Source: Betaproteobacteria bacterium (lineage in GTDB: Bacteria > Pseudomonadota > Gammaproteobacteria > Burkholderiales > SG8-39). From it: a stretch of 10,723 nt of DNA. Shown here one piece after another: positions 1 to 6,549 of this stretch. How positions within the stretch are numbered: the stretch's first letter is position 1; each line of letters opens with the position of its first letter. Under the pieces are notes generated by a model. The model did no database searches and was not told the origin of the DNA. It worked only from the letters and a program-made list of their open reading frames with translations. The position numbers and the translations under genes were made by a program. The stretch covers positions 1 to 10,723 of the forward strand of contig QYQC01000208.1 in the NCBI GenBank assembly GCA_007280315.1. Reading direction: 5' to 3'.

Positions 1-187
1 AGCCCTGGACCGGAACCTGATGATCCAGGCCCTGCCGGGCGTATTCTGCTCCGGGGAAATGCTCGACTGGGAAGCGCCGACCGGCGGCTATCTCTTGACC
101 GCGTGTTTCGCCAGCGGCCGCGCCGCCGGTGCTGGCGCTGTCGCCTGGCTAAAGACCATTGAGCCTGCCGCCGCTCAAGGCAATTGA
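1..187 (+). CDS. PP_4765-type NAD(P)/FAD-dependent flavoprotein, C-terminal end (partial)
   Basis: Only the last 61 codons are in the window, read in the frame whose first complete codon starts at base 2, with a TGA stop at 185-187. The tail carries PGVFCSGEMLDWEAPTGGY followed by LLTACFASGRAAG. This is the C-terminal FAD-contacting end of the HI0933/YhiN-like flavoproteins, most like the TIGR03862 (PP_4765) branch, in which a Gly-Glu-x-x-Asp segment precedes the PTGGY motif. Family members are presumed soluble flavin-dependent oxidoreductases; their substrate is not established. The gene converges on the nitroreductase, with 55 nt between the two stops and no clear intrinsic terminator. The 5' part lies outside the window, so nothing can be said about its start or regulation. 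Confidence 0.85.
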   Translation, partial: ALDRNLMIQALPGVFCSGEMLDWEAPTGGYLLTACFASGRAAGAGAVAWLKTIEPAAAQGN

Positions 188-242
188 AGAAATCCCACGT
201 TCTCCCCGCGCGCGCGTGGTCGAAGTGAGGAACAGGAGCGGT

Positions 243-935
243 CTACTGATCCACCCAGGTGACCACGTCGTTCATTGCGGCGCGGCTGGTGCGAAAGCCG
301 TTAACCGGATTGGTTGCATCCTCGTAGCCGAACGACATGCCGCAGACGACCAGCCGGTCCTCAGGTAGACCGAAATGCGCGCGCACGAATTTCGGGTGCG
401 CGCCGAGGGCAGCCTGCGCGATGCTGGCTACGCCCAGACTGCGCGCGGCGAGCATGAAGTTATTCACCCACGCGCCGCAATCGAGCACGCCGTATACGCC
501 CAGCGCCTCGTCGGTGGTGACGATCATGGCGTGCGGCGCGCCGAACAGGCGAAAGTTCTCCATCGTCTGTCGCGCCGACGCCTCGCGGTCGCCGCGCGCG
601 ATGCCCACGCTTTCGTACAACTGGAAGCCGCAGGCGCGCCGGCGCTCAAGGTACACGCCGCGGTATTCGCGCGGAAAGGCGAAATCGGGTTCCGGTTTGT
701 GTGCAGCGGCGTACTCGAACAGCGCGTCGCGAAAGCGCTCCGTGCCCACGCCACGAGTGACTACTGCCTGCCACGGCTGCGAGTTGCACCAGGAGGGCGT
801 GCGCTGCGCGATTTCCAACATGCGCGTGATGGTCGCGCTGTCCACCTGTCGTGGCAGGAACGCGCGGCAACTGTATCGATTCTTGAGCAGTTGCTCAAAC
901 GCGGTGGCGGGCGTGGCGCTGGGTTCTGCACTCAT
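243..935 (-). CDS. Nitroreductase-family FMN oxidoreductase
   Basis: Encodes 230 residues, the usual size for a single-domain FMN nitroreductase. These cytosolic dimers use NAD(P)H to reduce nitro groups, quinones or related acceptors. The FMN-phosphate motif RYSCRAF is at residues 20-26 (R20, S22, R24). TPSWCNSQPWQ at 47-57 is the flavin/substrate loop typical of the family. GAPHAMIVTTD (132-142) and the C-terminal VVCGMSFGYED (196-206) match the second flavin-contact region and the closing GxP/GxxxG-type strand. The frame stays open upstream to 1091, but ATG 935 is chosen because AAGGAG lies just ahead of it and residue homology starts close behind. It is co-directional with the nitrilase, 159 nt downstream of it, so a shared transcript is possible but not shown. 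Substrate unknown. Confidence 0.9.
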   Translation of the reverse strand: MSAEPSATPATAFEQLLKNRYSCRAFLPRQVDSATITRMLEIAQRTPSWCNSQPWQAVVTRGVGTERFRDALFEYAAAHKPEPDFAFPREYRGVYLERRRACGFQLYESVGIARGDREASARQTMENFRLFGAPHAMIVTTDEALGVYGVLDCGAWVNNFMLAARSLGVASIAQAALGAHPKFVRAHFGLPEDRLVVCGMSFGYEDATNPVNGFRTSRAAMNDVVTWVDQ

Positions 936-1043
936 TGAAACTCCTTCGTCGCGCACCCGGCCATTGGTCGGAGACGCGCGTCCCTGTTGGGTTTGCGGGC
1001 GGTTTTCGAGTTGTGTATCGCGCCGGTGCAGGCCGGATCGCGG

Positions 1044-1066
1044 ACCGGCGCGGAACCTGCGCCGTT
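1044..1066. other. GC-rich hairpin between the nitrilase and nitroreductase genes
   Basis: An imperfect 8-bp inverted repeat (one mismatch) with a 7-nt loop GGAACCT lies in the 159-nt gap. Its perfect inner arms are GGCGC at 1047-1051 and GCGCC at 1059-1063. Neither strand has a T-run after it, so it is not a standard intrinsic terminator. It could be a processing or Rho-linked structure, or simple GC-rich chance. No convincing -35/-10 pair is seen in this gap. Confidence 0.25.
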
Positions 1067-1094
1067 GGCGGGAGGCCGGGCCGGCAGGCACATG

Positions 1095-1997
1095 TCAGGG
1101 CGCCGCGATTACTTCCACGGCATTCTGGTAGACGTCGATGCGTTTGTCGAGCAGCGGTATCGTGGTGCCGTTGATGCGGCTGTCCACGAGCTTTCTCAAG
1201 TCCACGTCGGCAACTACGATTTGCTCTACGTTCGGCACGCCCTCGGCGGCGATGCCATCGCGCGCGAACGGAAAATCCGACGGTGTGATGATCGCCGCCT
1301 GACCGTAGTTGAGCCCCAGACCCTCGACCGGCAGGTGGCCTACCGTTCCCGTCAGAGCGACATACACCTGATTCTCGATGGCGCGGGCGTGACAGCAATA
1401 GCGCACGCGCCAATAGCCCTGGCGGTCGTCGGTGCACGACGGTACGAACAGGATGTCGGTGTCCAATTCGCACACTTTTCGCGCGAGCTCCGGAAACTCG
1501 ATGTCATAGCAGACGAGGATGGCAATCCGGCCGTGCGGCGTGTCGAACACACGCAGCCGGTCGCCGGGATCGCTGTTCCATTTTTCCTTCTCCCATCGCG
1601 TACGGTGGATCTTTTCCTGTTCGAACACGCCGCCATTCGGTGAAAACATGTAGGCAATGTTGCGCAGACTGCCGTCTTTCAGCGTCGGATGACTGCCGGC
1701 GATGATGTGCACTTTCCACTTTGCGGCAAGTTCCTGGAACAGCGCGATGTAGCGCGCAGTGTAGTCATTCATGTTGCGCACGGCCTTGCGCAAATCCGAT
1801 GTATCCATGAAAGACAGCAACTGGCTGGTGAAGATTTCCGGCAGCAGGACGAACTGCGGCTTGTAGTCGCCCGCGCTTTGCATCAGAAAACGCACCTGAT
1901 CCTCGAACCCGCGCCAGTCGTGAATTGCGCGCAGCTCGTACTGCACGGCGGCGATGCGCACGATTCCGCGCAACGGTTTGTTTTCGGTTTCGCTCAT
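1095..1997 (-). CDS. Carbon-nitrogen hydrolase (nitrilase superfamily, RimI-associated class)
   Basis: A 300-residue single-domain nitrilase-superfamily enzyme, predicted cytosolic. The catalytic triad is visible: Glu54 in LLPEIFT, Lys129 in EKIHRTRWEKEKW, and nucleophile Cys163 in LVCYDIEFPE. Such enzymes cleave C-N bonds of amides or nitriles through a thioester on the cysteine. The opening strand VRIAAVQYELR and the segment around FTSQLLSF resemble the hydrolase half of the YhcX-type GNAT-nitrilase fusion (the class often called nitrilase_Rim1_like). Here the acetyltransferase is instead a separate divergent gene at 2280-2924. ATG 1997 is preferred over the in-frame ATG seven codons upstream because GAGGAG sits about 7 nt ahead of it. 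Exact substrate unknown; an N-acylated amine or amide is only a guess from the partner. Confidence 0.92.
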   Translation of the reverse strand: MSETENKPLRGIVRIAAVQYELRAIHDWRGFEDQVRFLMQSAGDYKPQFVLLPEIFTSQLLSFMDTSDLRKAVRNMNDYTARYIALFQELAAKWKVHIIAGSHPTLKDGSLRNIAYMFSPNGGVFEQEKIHRTRWEKEKWNSDPGDRLRVFDTPHGRIAILVCYDIEFPELARKVCELDTDILFVPSCTDDRQGYWRVRYCCHARAIENQVYVALTGTVGHLPVEGLGLNYGQAAIITPSDFPFARDGIAAEGVPNVEQIVVADVDLRKLVDSRINGTTIPLLDKRIDVYQNAVEVIAAP

Positions 1998-2040
1998 TGG
2001 CACTCCTCGTTCCCGCATGCGCGGAAGATTGTCCGATGGC

Positions 2041-2058
2041 GCCGGATCGGCCGGATCG
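2041..2058. repeat. Two tandem copies of GCCGGATCG
   Basis: The 9-mer GCCGGATCG occurs twice head to tail in the leader upstream of the nitrilase start. It may be an operator-like direct repeat or a replication-slippage product. No matching copies flank other genes, although a similar GGCCGGATCG string occurs at 1031-1040. Confidence 0.4.
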
Positions 2059-2133
2059 GCGCGAATGCCGTCGTTTGCTCACCAACTTCGTCAGATAAGC
2101 GCGAGGGCAGGCTTGAGGAAACTGGGTCGGTCG

Positions 2134-2161
2134 ATGACAGCATCGATGAGCACATGATAAC
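2134..2161 (+). promoter_or_regulatory. Candidate sigma70 promoter for the GNAT gene, overlapped by an inverted repeat
   Basis: In the 282-nt divergent gap (1998-2279), ATGACA (2134-2139; 5 of 6 to TTGACA) is followed after 16 nt by GATAAC (2156-2161; 4 of 6 to TATAAT). This would give a leader of roughly 110 nt before the GNAT start. The perfect inverted repeat TCGATG-ACAG-CATCGA (2131-2146) covers the -35, a natural place for a repressor. The rest of the gap holds the tandem 9-mer at 2041-2058 and no gene I can support. No equally good promoter was found for the nitrilase side. Confidence 0.3.
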
Positions 2162-2279
2162 CTTAAACGTCTGTGGCGAGAACATCGATCGTCATTTCAA
2201 ATACGCGCGCGCATCGTTGCAGGCCCAGTGCAGAAAGCCGAAAGCGGCGCTGGGCGCGCGCCATCGCCAAGGGAAGAAC

Positions 2280-2924
2280 ATGTCCGTAATCGTACGCAAT
2301 ACCGGGGCCGAGGACATAGACGGAATACGCGAGCTGCAACGGCGCATCTATCCGACGATAGCGCCGTGGTCGCGCGCCCATATCGAGCAGCAGCTCAGGG
2401 TCTTTCCCGCAGGGCAGTTTGTCGCCTTGCTCGACGGTAACGTCGTGGGTTCGGCCAGTTCGCTCATCGTGATCTGGGATGACTACGGACTGGACCACAA
2501 CTGGCGGGAGGTGACCGGAAAAGGCCTGTTCGGCACGCATAATCCCGCCGGGCGAACGCTCTACGGCGCCGAGGTGTTTGTCGATCCGGGCGTAAGGCGC
2601 CGGGGCATCGGGCGCCTGCTGTACTCGGCGCGCCGGCGCCTTTGCCGGCAGATGAATCTGCGCCGCATTATCGCCGCGGGCCGGCTTCCGGGGTATCACC
2701 GTCACGCGCAGAATATGAGCGCGACGACCTACGCGATGAAAGTGATCTGGGGCGACATCGAGGATCCGGTGCTGCGCTTTCAGCTGCGCGAGGGCTTCCA
2801 GTTCTGCGGCGTCATCGACGGCTACATTCCGGAGGACGACGAGTCATGCGGTCACGCCGCGCTGATCGTCTGGCTCAATCCCCTGTATCGCGGACCCACG
2901 CGCCGGTCCCCGTCGCACAAGTAA
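2280..2924 (+). CDS. GNAT-family N-acetyltransferase (YhcX-type acetyltransferase half)
   Basis: Encodes 214 residues, predicted cytosolic. The acetyl-CoA-binding motif A is at about 99-115: VFVDPGVRRRGIGRLLY, with the R/Q-x-x-G-x-G/A signature as R106-x-x-G109-x-G111. The C-terminal half (AAGRLPGYHRHAQNMS, then DPVLRFQLREGFQFCGVI, then YIPEDDESCGHAALIVWLNP) is not generic GNAT sequence. It matches the acetyltransferase domain normally joined to a nitrilase domain in YhcX-like proteins. It ends shortly after LNPLYRG, about where the fused protein would pass into its hydrolase domain. ATG 2280 is chosen because AGGGAAG lies just upstream; the frame is open further 5' but that part is antisense to the nitrilase. 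It is divergent from that nitrilase, its likely functional partner. It probably acetylates a small amine or amino acid; the substrate is unknown. Confidence 0.9.
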   Translation: MSVIVRNTGAEDIDGIRELQRRIYPTIAPWSRAHIEQQLRVFPAGQFVALLDGNVVGSASSLIVIWDDYGLDHNWREVTGKGLFGTHNPAGRTLYGAEVFVDPGVRRRGIGRLLYSARRRLCRQMNLRRIIAAGRLPGYHRHAQNMSATTYAMKVIWGDIEDPVLRFQLREGFQFCGVIDGYIPEDDESCGHAALIVWLNPLYRGPTRRSPSHK

Positions 2925-2977
2925 CGGTTTCGCTGATTGGGCCAGGCGCGAATTCCGCTGTGCGCACCTGCGGCGCG

Positions 2978-3868
2978 CTACGGACTATTTGCTGGTGGCG
3001 TCAGTTCAAAGCGCCAGGCCGGCTCCGCGGCCACCACCCAGCCGCCGGTGGGCGGCGCGAAGTGGGTGCCAAGCACCAGCACCGGCCGGTTCGCATGGCG
3101 CCCCAGGAAATCGCGCCGCGTACGGCGCGCGGCGTCCGTATCTACGTCGAAATTGTTGGCCAGATCGGGTTCGGCACATTGCAGCGGATGATGCATAAGG
3201 TCGCCGGTGATGACCGCTTCCTCGCCGCGCGAGGCGATGCGTACGCTCACATGGCCCGGCGTGTGCCCCGGCGTCGGTTCCAGACGGACCTCCGGAGTCA
3301 ACACGTGATTCATCTCGACCAGTTCGGCCAGACCGGCGTCGACGATGGGCTTGACCGAGTCGCCCATCACGTCGCCGTCGCGATGCTCTGCGCGCTCTGA
3401 GGACCAGTGCTCCCATTCCCTGCGGCCGAAGAGATAACGCGCATTCTGAAACGTCGGCACCCAGTGGCCTTCGACCAGGCGCGTGTTCCAGCCGACGTGA
3501 TCGACATGCAGATGGGTGCACAACACGGTGTCGATGCTTTGCGCGGCGAATCCGGCCGCGGCAAGATCGGCCAGGAACGGCCCCTGCAGCCGGTTCCACG
3601 CCTCGATGCTGCGTGGCTTGTCGTTGCCGACGCAGGTATCGACGATGATGCGCCGATCGCCCGACTCGATGACGAAGCTGTGGATGGAGCCGAACAGGCG
3701 GCCGTCATCGTTTGCAAAATGCGGCCTGAGCCAGGCGTGGCGCCGGATCAGTTCCGGCGTAGCCCGGGGAAACATGAACGTGCCCGGAAACGGCGCGCCG
3801 CCCAGTTCAGCCACGCGCGTGATACGCACGCCGCCGACCTGCCAGCGCAGGAATCTTTCTTCATCCAA
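2978..3868 (-). CDS. MBL-fold metallo-hydrolase
   Basis: Encodes 296 residues from TTG 3868 (307 from ATG 3901). The zinc signature HLHVDH is at residues 119-124. Further metal ligands are expected at H206 (TPGHTPGH), D223 (TGDLMHH) and H269 (LGTHFAP), so a two-metal site looks intact. No signal peptide is seen, so it is probably cytosolic. The sequence around the motif (HVGWNTR, then TFQNARYLFGRREWEHW) is typical of the lactonase/methyl-parathion-hydrolase-like branch. Possible substrates include lactones or organophosphate esters, but sequence alone cannot choose. TTG is preferred because AAGGA lies 7 nt ahead, whereas ATG 3901 has no Shine-Dalgarno. It is co-directional with the HAD gene, 182 nt downstream, so it may have its own promoter; a TAGAAT hexamer (4011-4016) lacks a matching -35. 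It converges with the GNAT gene. Confidence 0.9.
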   Translation of the reverse strand: MDEERFLRWQVGGVRITRVAELGGAPFPGTFMFPRATPELIRRHAWLRPHFANDDGRLFGSIHSFVIESGDRRIIVDTCVGNDKPRSIEAWNRLQGPFLADLAAAGFAAQSIDTVLCTHLHVDHVGWNTRLVEGHWVPTFQNARYLFGRREWEHWSSERAEHRDGDVMGDSVKPIVDAGLAELVEMNHVLTPEVRLEPTPGHTPGHVSVRIASRGEEAVITGDLMHHPLQCAEPDLANNFDVDTDAARRTRRDFLGRHANRPVLVLGTHFAPPTGGWVVAAEPAWRFELTPPANSP

Positions 3869-3875
3869 TCTCAGA

Positions 3876-3880
3876 TCCTT
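3876..3880 (-). promoter_or_regulatory. Ribosome binding site AAGGA that decides a TTG start
   Basis: On the minus strand AAGGA is separated by 7 nt from TTG at 3868-3866. The in-frame ATG at 3901 is preceded by a pyrimidine-rich CTCTCCCTCGCCA with no purine-rich site. This argues that the MBL protein starts at TTG, 11 codons inside the longest frame. Confidence 0.5.
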
Positions 3881-4050
3881 CCGCGGGAAGCGTCGTTGCA
3901 TTGGCGAGGGAGAGGCGTGCTTTCAGGCGCGACAGTTTCATGCATATTTCCGTATTGGGTGAGCGTGGCAGACGTTCGCGGACATCAGGTAATTCGAACG
4001 CATGAAAATGATTCTAGTCGATTCGCCGCAAGTGCGCCCCGCTGTGCGCA

Positions 4051-4959
4051 TCACCAGATGAACGCCGGCAGCCAATAGTCGGGCGTGGCGATGGCGCGAT
4101 TCTCGAACTCGCGCCAGGTCGCGGGTTCAATCTGTTTTCCGCAGGCGGCGCCCAGTTCCGGCGCGTGGATCCCCCCCGCGATGAAGGCGCTGGTCAGGCC
4201 CACCCGCGCGGCGCCGACGATGTCGTGCTCGATCGAATCGCCGACGGCGATCACGCGCCCCGGGGCGCAATCTCCCAGCGCGACAAGGCAGGAAGCGTAG
4301 ATCGCCGGCCAGGGCTTGCCGTGATGGAACACCTCGCCGCCCAGCTCCGCGTAGCGGCGCGCTAGCGCGCCCGTCGCCGCGACCAACGCGCCATGGTGGA
4401 AGCGTGTTATGTCCGGGTTGGCGCAAATCATCGGCAGGCCGCGCGCGCGGGCCGCGTGCAATTCGCCGTCGTAATCCGACAGGGGACGGTAGGGCGTATC
4501 GATGCCAAGTGCGACGAGGAAGTCGGCCTCCCCGATTGTAGTGACGAACGCGAGCCCTATCCCCTCGAACACCGAACGTTCGCCGGCGCGGGTGAAGGCG
4601 TAGCAGCGCGCGCCGAGTTTCGCGTGGAACGGCGTGCTCTTCGCCATGATCGCTGCGCGCGCTTCTTCTCCCGCCACAACCATGCGCTCGAACAGCCGGG
4701 CGGGAAAACCCATCTGCTCCAGCAGGCGGACGTTGGCCGCCTCGCGTTGCGCGGAGTTGGACAGCACCACCACATGCTTGCCGGCGTCCCGCATGCGCTC
4801 GAGGCAGTCGATCGCGCCCGGGTAGGGGCGCGAGCCCTGGTGCAGCACGCCCCACTGGTCGACGATGAAACCGTCGAACCCGGACATCAGCTCAGACACG
4901 CCGGCAAGCGCCACGGCATGCCGCGGCACCGGCGCGACGCCCTCAGGAGATGCGTTCAC
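4051..4959 (-). CDS. HAD-IIA hydrolase of the TIGR01459 type, coupled to the phosphonate-type transporter
   Basis: Encodes 302 residues. The HAD motifs are in order: nucleophile Asp34 in FIVDQWGVLH, motif II VVVLSNS (63-69), Lys215 in HHGKPWP, and motif IV VGDSIEHDIVG (239-249) with D241 and D246. The usual DxD acid/base Asp is Trp36, giving the D-x-W-G form that I recall as typical of TIGR01459 proteins. The IIA-type cap lies between motifs II and III. It is predicted to be a cytosolic phosphohydrolase with unknown substrate; it does not look like PhnX phosphonatase. The start is GTG 4959, which overlaps the end of phnE by 17 nt with no strong Shine-Dalgarno, so translation is probably coupled; GTG 4929 is an alternative start. 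As the last gene of the transporter unit, it may process the imported compound. Confidence 0.88.
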   Translation of the reverse strand: MNASPEGVAPVPRHAVALAGVSELMSGFDGFIVDQWGVLHQGSRPYPGAIDCLERMRDAGKHVVVLSNSAQREAANVRLLEQMGFPARLFERMVVAGEEARAAIMAKSTPFHAKLGARCYAFTRAGERSVFEGIGLAFVTTIGEADFLVALGIDTPYRPLSDYDGELHAARARGLPMICANPDITRFHHGALVAATGALARRYAELGGEVFHHGKPWPAIYASCLVALGDCAPGRVIAVGDSIEHDIVGAARVGLTSAFIAGGIHAPELGAACGKQIEPATWREFENRAIATPDYWLPAFIW

Positions 4960-5752
4960 GGATCCAGGCCGAGACTGCCTCGCTCGCGATCACCACGACG
5001 AGGATGACGAGCAGCGCCACCAGCACCTGCTGCCACGCGAACTGGTTGATCGAGGCGTACAGATAAATGCCGATGCCGCCGGCGCCGACGAAGCCGAGCA
5101 CGCTCGATTCGCGCACGTTGATGTCCCAGCGATAGACCGTGGTGCCGATGAGGACCGGCATCACCTGCGGCAGGATGGCGACGACGTAGGTCTGGAACGT
5201 GCCGGCGCCCGTCGCCTCGATCGCCTCGATCGGGCCGCGATCGGCCTCCTCGATCGCCTCGGCCACCAGCTTGGCGAGAAAGCCCACGGAGCGCGCTGCC
5301 ACCGCCGCGATGCCCGCGAGCGGGCCGGGGCCGGGGATCGCCACGAACAGCAGGCCCCAGATCACGGTGTTGACCGAGCGCGACGCAACCAACAAGGCGC
5401 GGCCGAGCGCCCAGGTAAAACCGTTGGCAGTAGTGTTGCGCGCGGCGAGGAAGGCGAGCGGAATGGAGAACACCACAGCAATCGCGGTGCCGAGCGTGGC
5501 GATATGGATGGTCTCGACGAGCGGCGCCACGATGCTCGGCAGGTAGGACCAGCGCGGCGGCCACATGCGCTGGCCGAGGTCGATCGCCTGCTCGTGCGCG
5601 TCCTTGAAGAACGCCCACTCGATGTCCAGCGCCGACACCGACCACGCACAGGCGAGCGCCACCGCCGCCACCCACAACCAGTTCGTCACGGTCTCCCGCG
5701 GCGTATGTCTGCGCCATACTTCGGGATAGCGCTTTTGCACGCCGGCGCTCAC
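4943..5752 (-). CDS. phnE: Phosphonate-type ABC transporter permease, second copy
   Basis: Encodes 269 residues of inner-membrane permease. Hydrophobic segments lie near residues 25-42, 82-104, 125-142, 145-160, 190-206 and 242-258. The EAA loop that docks on the ATPase is at 176-199 (EAIEATGAGTFQTYV, then ILPQVMP). The PhnE C-terminal block NVRESSVLGFVGAGGIG follows at 212-228. The frame stays open to ATG 5785, but GTG 5752 is preferred. It forms a GTGA overlap with the stop of the preceding permease, and its first residues (MSAG, then YPEVWR) match the start of that paralogue. It likely pairs with the other PhnE as a heterodimeric pore. Its 3' end overlaps the HAD gene. Confidence 0.93.
   Translation of the reverse strand: MSAGVQKRYPEVWRRHTPRETVTNWLWVAAVALACAWSVSALDIEWAFFKDAHEQAIDLGQRMWPPRWSYLPSIVAPLVETIHIATLGTAIAVVFSIPLAFLAARNTTANGFTWALGRALLVASRSVNTVIWGLLFVAIPGPGPLAGIAAVAARSVGFLAKLVAEAIEEADRGPIEAIEATGAGTFQTYVVAILPQVMPVLIGTTVYRWDINVRESSVLGFVGAGGIGIYLYASINQFAWQQVLVALLVILVVVIASEAVSAWIRERIS
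5741..5752 (-). repeat. GTGAGCGCCGGC start-junction repeat, copy 2
   Basis: The 12-nt string GTGAGCGCCGGC forms the start codon region of the second phnE and includes the TGA stop of the gene before it. The identical string forms the first phnE start at 6538-6549. Its repetition supports both GTG starts and either a shared origin of the two permease genes or a selected coupling signal. Confidence 0.6.
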
Positions 5753-6549
5753 CGCAGCTTTGTCCGCACGCGGTCGCTGAACCATTCTCCCAGCGCCACC
5801 AGCGCGATGATGGCAAGCAGAATCGCGGCGGCGAAGTCATAGTCGTAGCGCGAGAACGAGGCCGACAACGTCTGCCCGATGCCGCCCGCACCGACGATGC
5901 CGACGATGGTGGAGTGACGCACATTGGCGTCCAGGCGGTAGATCGCGGTGCCCACGCTGCGCGGCAACACCTGCGGTACCACCGAGTAAACGACCACCTG
6001 CCAGAACCCCGCGCCGGTGGCGCGCACCGCCTCTATCGGACCCGCGCGCACGTTTTCGATGTCCTCGGCCAGCATCTTTGCCAGGAAGATCACCGAAGAA
6101 AGCGCGAGCGTGAGCAGTCCCGCCACCGGGCCGAAGCCGAACAGTTTGACGAAGAAAATGGCGATGATCACCTCGTGAAAGGTCCGGCCGGTCACGATCA
6201 ACGCGCGCGCTGCCAGGTACACCGGGCGCGGCGCGAGATTGCGCGCGGCGGCGATACCCAGCGGGATGCTCAGCAGCACGCCGGCGAGCGTCGCGGCCAG
6301 GGCCATCTGCAGGCTTTCCGTCATGCCCTTCAGCAGCAGCTCCCAGCGCGAGAAATCCGGCGGGATCATGCGTGCGAACAAATCCGCGGCGCGGGCGAAT
6401 CCGGCCAGCGCGCGGCGCGCGTCGATATGCAGGGTGGAAACCGACCAGATCAGGTAGATCAGCGCCGCAATCACCACCGCCTGCTGGCGCGCGCGCGTAC
6501 CGAAGAACGACGGCGCTCGCCAGACGGTCGGGTACGGGCCGGCGCTCAC
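5749..6549 (-). CDS. phnE: Phosphonate-type ABC transporter permease, first copy
   Basis: Encodes 266 residues of inner-membrane permease. Hydrophobic segments lie near residues 24-40, 80-102, 125-150, 185-200 and 240-255. The EAA loop is at 173-196 (EAVRATGAGFWQVVV, then VVPQVLP), and the C-terminal block NVRHSTIVGIVGAGGIG is at 209-225. It is clearly paralogous to the next permease (shared IEA-x-x-ATGAG, PQV-x-P, GT-x-x-YR-x-D-x-NVR and VGAGGIG) but diverged outside these blocks, so the pair is not a recent duplication. Translation starts at GTG 6549, overlapping the phnC stop as GTGA, which implies coupled translation. It conducts the substrate delivered by PhnD, powered by PhnC. Two-PhnE systems are known alongside single-PhnE ones. 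Confidence 0.95.
   Translation of the reverse strand: MSAGPYPTVWRAPSFFGTRARQQAVVIAALIYLIWSVSTLHIDARRALAGFARAADLFARMIPPDFSRWELLLKGMTESLQMALAATLAGVLLSIPLGIAAARNLAPRPVYLAARALIVTGRTFHEVIIAIFFVKLFGFGPVAGLLTLALSSVIFLAKMLAEDIENVRAGPIEAVRATGAGFWQVVVYSVVPQVLPRSVGTAIYRLDANVRHSTIVGIVGAGGIGQTLSASFSRYDYDFAAAILLAIIALVALGEWFSDRVRTKLR
6538..6549 (-). repeat. GTGAGCGCCGGC start-junction repeat, copy 1
   Basis: Identical 12-nt string to that at 5741-5752. It sits at the phnC stop/first phnE start overlap and encodes the shared MSAG N-terminus. Confidence 0.6.

Noticed and set aside
1994..2185. Minus-strand 63-codon frame in the divergent gap
   Set aside because: No ribosome site, no recognisable motif, and it covers the likely promoter region of the divergent genes.
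1689..2279. Upstream extension of the GNAT reading frame
   Set aside because: The extension is antisense to the nitrilase and through the divergent gap; ATG 2280 has a ribosome site and begins the family homology.
4033..4050. TGCGC/GCGCA hairpin immediately after the HAD stop
   Set aside because: Five-base stem, 8-nt loop and no T-run afterwards, so not an intrinsic terminator.
4865..5842. Plus-strand open frame of 325 codons antisense to the second phnE
   Set aside because: Low-complexity Arg/Asp/His composition and full overlap with a conserved permease mark it as a shadow.
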